Origin: Lingula anatina
Taxonomy: Eukaryota > Brachiopoda > Lingulata > Lingulida > Lingulidae
DNA: 61,561 nt
Direction of reading: 5' to 3'
NCBI RefSeq assembly: GCF_001039355.2
Contig: NW_019773680.1
Span: forward strand, 1-61,561
In this document: positions 57,593 to 61,561 of the stretch, one piece after another
How the letters are laid out: each line of letters begins with the position of its first letter
How positions within the stretch are numbered: the first letter of the stretch is position 1
Position numbers and translations under genes: made by a program
The notes under the pieces: model-generated
The model's input: only the letters and a program-made list of their open reading frames with translations
Told to the model about the DNA's origin: nothing
Database searches by the model: none

Positions 57593-60299
57593 AATGCCTG
57601 CTGGGGGAGATGAAAGTGTCAAAGAAGTGATAAGGAAAGAATATACCAATATGGGACCAATCAGGTACCTGAGGGAAGACAAATTTTATATTAACCAATT
57701 TTTTACCCTCCATAAATTATGTTTAATAATAAATAGACTGGAATAGGTAGATCACAGAGGAGATGCAGTTTATTATTTTTTAATTTATTTTTGTATTTGT
57801 ATTACTTGAATTATAACAAATATTTTGTAAAAAAAGAACAGAATTATGTCAAAAGCAAATGAAATCAGAATTTTTATTTTTTATTTAAAACTTTCCTAAA
57901 TGCATATTATTATTTTTAACAAAATTTGTATTTTGCTAACTACTATATCATTGTATAATTTTTTTAACTTTCATTAAACTGATAAAAACTCATGTCTGTT
58001 AAAGTTGGATAAAGAACAGACAAAACCACAAGTATTCCACTTTTCATGTTGTAGTTTTGCAGAGATCTTAGTTTCTATTCACTTTGGTGTGCTGGCATTA
58101 CTGTGGATAACACGAGATCCTGGATTCGCACCAGGGTGGGGAAATTTATTTCCTGATAAGTAAGTCTAGTTTAGATCAGTTAAATGATTCTTTTTCTGTC
58201 TTTTTATAGTTTTGTCATTAAACTGAACTTGTTCCTCTTAGGTTTAGTGACACAGTTACATGCAGAATAAGAATATGATACAAAATGCTGGTACAAGCTA
58301 TATGAAAAAATGCCTCTCTCTTCTGTCAGATATGTAACAGATGCCACCCCTGCCATGCTGATTGCCATTTCCTTATTCATGTGGCCGAGCCAGAGACCAA
58401 GGTTCCTCTGCTGCAAGGATAGAAATGGTAAGTATACGGTAAAAACTTGAAAAGGTTGCTTAAAATCTAATTGCATGAATCCCTAGTGTTGATCACTATG
58501 GATAGTCATTTATTTACTTTTGTGACAGTTGTGAACCAAATGGAAATTATTATCCAGTGTTATAATTAAGATGTCATGTTTCTATTTCAATAATATTCCA
58601 TATATGTAAATAAAATTAAGGAAATATTTTTTTACTGGTAGGTGGTAAACTGTTAGTGTCTTTTTAAACTGTTGTAGTAACTTAAACTTAATATAAGTTT
58701 GAATATCTCATTAATTTAGATTCCAGTGAGATTTCCCCAGTTCCCTCACTTCTGGACTGGGCCACCTTGAACAGGAAGATGCCATGGAGTGTGGTCCTGC
58801 TGTTAGGTGGGGGGTTTGCCCTGGCTGATGCTGCCAAGGTAATGTTAGGTAGGGGGTTTGCCCTGGCTGATGCTGCCAAGGTAATGTCAGGTGGGGGGTT
58901 TGCCCTGGCTGATGCTGCCAAGGTAATGTTAGGTTGGGGGTTTGCCCTGGCTGATGCTGCCAAGGTAATGTTAGTTGGGGGGGGGGGGGGGGCTTTGCCC
59001 TGGTGGGTGCATGCTGCCAAGGTAACATTATTTTAATAATTATTATTTCTTACTATCTTGTAATTTATATATTATGATCTATAGAGTATATGATCTTTAT
59101 CTAAAACTTGGCCACAGTGGTGTTACCTACATATAAGTGACATTTTTTTCATTGCCATTTCTGTCTGCTCTTGATTCTAGGAGTCAGGGCTGTCCTCTTT
59201 AGTTGGCAATGCCCTCAGTACTTTTGCAGGCATACCAGCTTCTGCACTAGTGGTAATACTGGGGGCTATAGTGGCCTTCCTCACAGAAGTGACCAGTAAC
59301 ACTGCCACAGCCACACTTATTATACCCATACTGGGAGAACTGGTGAGTATGATATTACTGCCATCTCAGTATCAGAATTAAGATTATAATATAGATCTAT
59401 ACTAGAGACACGTTTGTGAAAAAAATATGTTAATTACACGTGATGAGTATGATGATATGTATTTTGTAGGAAATTGTTAAAGACCACAAAAATGTGTTTG
59501 TTTTTTCTCTCTCTCCTTTGACTCTTTAAAATAATGCAAATTGCTTCCCATGGTAAAATGCTTTTGATAATAAATAGAGGGGAACGTGGCATTCATTTTC
59601 TTTTACTACATCAGATACATTGTATCTTTTCAGTCTATCCAGATAGGTGTCCATCCCCTGTACCTGATATTCCCTGCCACTTTGGCCTGTTCCTTTGCCT
59701 TCATGCTACCTGTGGCCACCCCTCCCAATGCTATCGTCTTCTCCTACGGGACTCTCAGAGTAAGGGATATGGTAAGCAATCTTCATTTTATTTGAACAGG
59801 TTTGTAAAAAAATATGTGGATATATTGAAAAATCTAAATGACATACTTTAACTGAATTAAGCTGCAATGATGTTCATATACTAGCACATTAAAGACTGCC
59901 AGTTTTTTTTTTAATTTAATTTTTCAAAAACTGTAGAGTGCATTCAGAACCGATGATCCATGGCATAACTGATCTGCCAACTAAATATGGCTGTCCTGAA
60001 TGCATCCATACAGTATTCAGAAGTATTATGTAGTCAATTAGTAATTTGATGCATGGCTTTTAGAAGTCATCATTACCGCTCTGTTATGGTACTTGCAGGT
60101 GGTTGCTGGGATAGGTATGAATATCATGTGTCTTGCTGTGGTTGCCTTGGCAACTAACACTTGGGGCTTAGCCTTCTTCAAGCTGGGAGAGCCCCCACAG
60201 TGGGTTAAGGATCAGCATACAACAGTTCCAACTTCTCCAGCATTTACAGGCATTGCTAGCACCATCTACAGTTTTCAAAACTGCACTGGCCTAACATAA
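57593..60299 (+). CDS. SLC13-family sodium-coupled dicarboxylate/sulfate transporter, C-terminal half only
   Basis: Exons 57593-57664, 58055-58159, 58330-58427, 58720-58838, 59181-59342, 59634-59771 and 60099-60299 (stop TAA) join in consistent phases with GT-AG borders. Family signatures: EYTNMGPI then SFAEI; LWITRDPGF; YVTDATPAM; VVLLLGGGFALADAAK; ESGLSS; EVTSNTATATLIIPIL; LPVATPPNAIVFSYGTLRV; and a terminal NTWGL helix. These cover the second sodium/substrate half with both SNT and TPPNAI loops. About 297 residues are present against about 570-600 in complete family members. No exon for the N-terminal half is found upstream, where the retrotransposon and a vWA gene lie instead. The substrate cannot be told. 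Confidence 0.92.
58801..59026 (+). repeat. 42 bp tandem repeat duplicating an SLC13 exon end plus splice donor
   Basis: Units start at 58801, 58843, 58885 and 58927 (42 bp each), followed by a diverged fifth unit ending about 59026. Each contains TTTGCCCTGGCTGATGCTGC, CAAG and a GTAA donor. Donors lie at 58839, 58881, 58923, 58965 and 59022, all in the same phase, and the reading frame is open through all of them. The fifth unit carries a run of about 16 G. Confidence 0.93.
59922..60030. mobile_element. Short palindromic MITE-like repeat, copy A
   Basis: GCATTCAGAACCGATGATCC and, about 50 bp on, GGCTGTCCTGAATGC form short inverted ends (about 12 bp). A second copy is at 60429-60540. The motif resembles the ends of the element at 4030. 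Confidence 0.55.
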
Positions 60300-60428
60300 A
60301 GATTATATTAATTTTCATACTGATTATTAAAGAGTATTATGGACAATTGCAGATTGTGTTGACTCACAATGCAAAAAGATTTCTTCACATTTTTGATTCA
60401 GCTACATAAAAATTTTATAAACATTGAT

Positions 60429-60540
60429 TTTTCAAAAAAATTTGTAGAGTTCATTTAGAACAGATGATCCATGGACTAACTGATCTGCTGACTAAATATG
60501 GCTGTCCTGAATGTGCTTTTACAGTATTTTATAAAATATT
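60429..60540. mobile_element. Short palindromic MITE-like repeat, copy B
   Basis: It shares GATGATCCATGG, ACTGATCTGC and CTAAATATGGCTGTCCTGAA with 59922-60030. The two copies flank the last SLC13 exon at similar distances. Confidence 0.6.
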
Positions 60541-61561
60541 CATGGATTGCTAAGTTTGCATTGACCCAGAAATTAAGGATGATGCCTGTTCAGTATACAC
60601 ACTTTGGTTGTATCTACAGCACTCCAATATTACTGGGTACTGAGGATGTTCCAGGATGATCTCAATTTCCAGGAAAAACAACAAGAATTTATTAAAAATT
60701 TATCACATCAGATTAAAAATTGCTCACATCATGTAGATTATTTTACCAATTCCTATTATTATTGTTATTATTTAAAATATGTTAATACATCATTAGTTAT
60801 ATTTTCTTGTTTGAATGCATACATACAGTACAGTTTTTAAATTTAAGTTTAATTCTTGTCATCAGTTACATAATAAAGCATTCCAAACGTCATATTTATA
60901 CTTTTTATGTGAGCACCCATGTTCCTTAATTGTCTGATAAATATTTTATGTAAAAAGATAAAATACATGATTTTTATACCCTTCTTCTATACTTTTTTCT
61001 TTTACCATTTATTTCATAAAATTTTAATGTATGATGCTAAAGTTGCCAAACTCTTTATCGATTTCAATTCTACCAAGTATATTTCTGTATTACGTATGAT
61101 GGTCCCCTGTGACAAACATTTCCTTCTCTAAAACATTGATAACACTTCCTCTGTCGACTTCTGACATGTAATACAAGATAATAGCTCGCCATCTCTTGGT
61201 ACTTATCTTGTAGTCACCAAGACTTATCAGCACAATGGTGCCTCGTGGCGCCACCTGTTAACGTTTATTTTAAGGTATACTATCCGAGTTTGAATTTTCA
61301 CTATTATTTTCTATGTGTACAAGTGCATGTCCCGCAGAGCTACTTGTCTTTCCTAATTCAGACGATAAAATCCCTCAAAGAAAAATTACCTGATATCGAT
61401 ATTTACTTCTCAAATGTACAGGTAGACATGACAGTCTAAATTAATGTACTAGGAAGAAGACATTTTGATGTAGGCCTAAATAACTAAAATTAGAAATGGA
61501 ATAAAACATCGAATCCAAGTGTTTGGGTAGGTCTTGCTATGATTAGTCAGTAGGATAATTT
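60541..61561. other. No gene supported
   Basis: AT-rich 3' flank of the SLC13 gene with short open frames only. Part of it may be 3' UTR; I see no clear further exon. Confidence 0.45.

Noticed and set aside
58688-59036. Minus-strand and alternative-frame repeat proteins over the 42 bp array
   Set aside because: They are shadows of the tandem repeat; the plus-strand SLC13 frame explains the sequence.

Overview
The window is nuclear DNA of an animal, most likely a marine bilaterian invertebrate; the phylum cannot be fixed from the sequence. The evidence is an intron-rich ubinuclein gene with animal-type domain order, an SLC13 transporter with GT-AG introns, a nuclear-type tRNA-Trp, a Ty3/gypsy LTR retrotransposon, several small inverted-repeat transposons, many microsatellites and an AT-rich intergenic background.

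Layout. (1) 1-5001: no gene I can support; one small inverted-repeat transposon. (2) 5002-20725, minus: ubinuclein (UBN1/UBN2 family), 16 coding exons resolved in one continuous frame (1300 codons); the last coding exon is not resolved. A tRNA-Trp(CCA) lies in its 4.4 kb intron. (3) 23187-43118: three paralogous MIO-dependent aromatic amino acid ammonia-lyase/aminomutase genes, one on minus and two on plus. Each has four coding exons of identical size (114, 1359, 244, 155 nt), giving 623 aa. They carry PAL-type rather than histidine-ammonia-lyase-type motifs. The two plus copies lie in a tandem duplication of about 5 kb per unit, and each unit carries a different small transposon that the other lacks. 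(4) 44-47 kb: hairpin-forming repeats and an 878 bp element with 18 bp terminal inverted repeats. (5) 47503-48167: start of a secreted vWA-domain gene, cut by an LTR. (6) 48131-57479: Ty3/gypsy element with gag, a TTTAAAC frameshift site and full pol. It contains a 2161 bp inverted copy of its own 5' internal region that ends at the primer binding site. (7) 57593-60299: C-terminal half of an SLC13 sodium-coupled carboxylate/sulfate transporter. The end of one exon, including its splice donor, is tandemly repeated in frame.

The most interesting part is the lyase cluster. It is PAL/TAL-like chemistry in an animal locus, with a mosaic pattern of near-identity that suggests gene conversion, and with a change at the known substrate-selectivity position in one copy. 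Second are the five in-frame splice donors of the SLC13 gene and the inverted structure of the retrotransposon. The assembly contains a 361 bp N gap (35391-35751) and single Ns at 10918 and 54717, so structural claims near these need long-read confirmation.
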